Below, one piece after another: positions 63,279-64,000 of a stretch of 64,000 bases of DNA; position 1 is the first letter of the stretch; the number at the start of each line of letters is the position of its first letter. A program made the translations under genes and the position numbers. The notes beneath the pieces were generated by a model. The model saw nothing but the letters and a program-made list of their open reading frames with translations, was not told the DNA's origin and did no database searches. This stretch comes from Microbacterium hydrocarbonoxydans. GTDB lineage: Bacteria; Actinomycetota; Actinomycetes; Actinomycetales; Microbacteriaceae. The stretch covers positions 1,984,001 to 2,048,000 of the forward strand of contig NZ_FNSQ01000005.1 of the NCBI RefSeq assembly GCF_900105205.1. The letters are read 5' to 3'.

Positions 63279-63878
63279 ATGTCTGATCCACTCGCAACCG
63301 AAGCGAAGACGCTGTTCAAATCCATCCGCATCGTGCTCGCCGTCTCGGGCGTCATCGCGCTGATCGCCGGCCTCGTCCTGCTGGTCTGGCCGGTCAAGTC
63401 CGCGGTGATCGTCACCGGCATCTTCGCCAGCTACCTCGTCATCGCAGGTCTCGTCTACATCGGCCTCGGCATCTTCTCGCGCGTCAAGGGCGGGTGGGCG
63501 CGCGTCGGCCACATCGTCCTCGGGCTCGTCTATATCATCGCCGGCGTGATCGCGTTCGCGAACCTCGGCGCCGCAGCGGCCACACTCGCGCTCGTCGTCG
63601 TCATCTTCATCGGCATCAGCTGGATCGTCGATGGGGTCGTGGCGCTGTCGCTCCTCGGGCAGGACGGCTCGCGCGTCTGGACGCTCCTCTACGCCCTGCT
63701 GAGCATCGTGGCCGGAATCGTCGTGCTCTTCTCGCCGCTGTACGCCGCGGCCGTGCTCTGGCTCGTGCTCGGCATCTCGCTCGTCGTGCTCGGGATCGTC
63801 CAGATCGTGCGTGCCATCACGCTCGGCAAGGATGCGAAGGGCTTCGTCGCCTCCGTCCAGGCTGACACCGCCGTCTGA
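63279..63878 (+). CDS. DUF308 (HdeD-like) membrane protein
   Basis: 199 residues with six hydrophobic segments in three similar pairs: VLAVSGVIALIAGLVLLVWP, VLGLVYIIAGVIAFANLGAAA, LLYALLSIVAGIVVLFSPL and the following helices. This repeating pattern is typical of HdeD/DUF308. Function unknown; HdeD is acid-resistance related in enterobacteria. A bidirectional terminator follows. Confidence 0.9.
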   Translation: MSDPLATEAKTLFKSIRIVLAVSGVIALIAGLVLLVWPVKSAVIVTGIFASYLVIAGLVYIGLGIFSRVKGGWARVGHIVLGLVYIIAGVIAFANLGAAAATLALVVVIFIGISWIVDGVVALSLLGQDGSRVWTLLYALLSIVAGIVVLFSPLYAAAVLWLVLGISLVVLGIVQIVRAITLGKDAKGFVASVQADTAV

Positions 63879-63902
63879 CACTCTGCTGCCCAGACAGCAG
63901 AC

Positions 63903-63943
63903 ATGAAGAGAGCCCCGTCCATCCCGGACGGGGCTCTCTTCAT
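63903..63943. terminator. Bidirectional hairpin terminator
   Basis: 18-bp perfect inverted repeat (ATGAAGAGAGCCCCGTCC at 63903-63920 and its complement at 63926-63943) with loop ATCCC, 24 bases after the DUF308 stop and before the end of the convergent gene. Confidence 0.85.
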
Positions 63944-63964
63944 CTGCCAGGGGCGTTCGGAGTC

Positions 63965-64000
63965 CTACTCGGCGCCGAACGCGCTCACGTCGCCGACCAG
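63965..64000 (-). CDS. 3' end of a minus-strand gene (truncated by window end)
   Basis: The minus strand reads LVGDVSAFGAE and then TAG at 63967-63965, following the bidirectional terminator. Only the last 11 codons lie in the window, so the product cannot be named. Confidence 0.55.
   Translation of the reverse strand: MVGDVSAFGAE

Overview
The window is GC-rich chromosomal DNA of an actinobacterium, most likely Microbacteriaceae (Microbacterium-like). The evidence is the GTG-rich, overlapping gene style, the his-trp-lgt gene order with the Trp-associated membrane protein and an HGxxPAAW protein, a PriA without helicase motifs, an mIHF-guanylate kinase protein, leaderless TAnnnT promoters and ANTAR regulators. 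I see no phage, insertion sequence, CRISPR array or rRNA. One tRNA-Leu is present.

Layout. 1-8.7 kb: nucleotide and one-carbon housekeeping genes (carB end, pyrF, mIHF-gmk fusion, rpoZ, metK, priA, fmt, rsmB). 8.7-16.4 kb: rpe, hisE-hisG-hisF-hisI, then the trp block (membrane protein, HGxxPAAW, trpC-trpB-trpA, with trpE missing) and lgt. 16.4-24 kb: gltB-gltD and pyk with a strong terminator. 24-29 kb: an esterase-like gene, tRNA-Leu, and three ANTAR-domain antitermination regulators around a GNAT gene. 29-39.3 kb: polA, a DUF885 peptidase, an LLM oxidoreductase, two MFS transporters, an SGNH hydrolase, a SUMF1-fold protein and a GNAT. 57.8-64 kb: a tyrosine phosphatase, a methyltransferase, a UvrA-like ABC protein, a VOC protein with an AraC regulator, and a DUF308 membrane protein.

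The most notable region is about 39.4-57.4 kb. It looks like a DosR/DevR-type dormancy (low-oxygen or NO) regulon packed into one island. It encodes a DosS-like sensor kinase that keeps the heme-ligand histidine and distal tyrosine of mycobacterial DosS, its coupled DosR-like regulator, and a second, orphan DosR paralogue. It also encodes four universal stress proteins, two paralogous triple-BON proteins, two PNPOx-like flavin-binding proteins, a phosphoketolase, a P1B-type ATPase with a TPCP motif, a flavodoxin behind a 39-codon small gene, a beta-CASP metallo-beta-lactamase RNase, a zinc alcohol dehydrogenase and a DUF1003 protein. Eleven copies of a motif close to GGGACCTTCGGCCCT, which resembles the mycobacterial DosR box, lie in the intergenic regions that face these genes. 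The inferred programme combines redox/oxygen sensing, a shift to acetyl-phosphate and alcohol fermentation, stress protection, and RNA and metal homeostasis.

Sequence quality. Three essential genes (carB, rpoZ, lgt) each lose one base in a C run, and the DUF5655-like gene loses one near a GGG run. Two further genes show a G-to-A-type anomaly: an ATA where a start codon should be, and a TGA in place of a Trp codon. This pattern suggests residual long-read consensus errors more than real gene decay.
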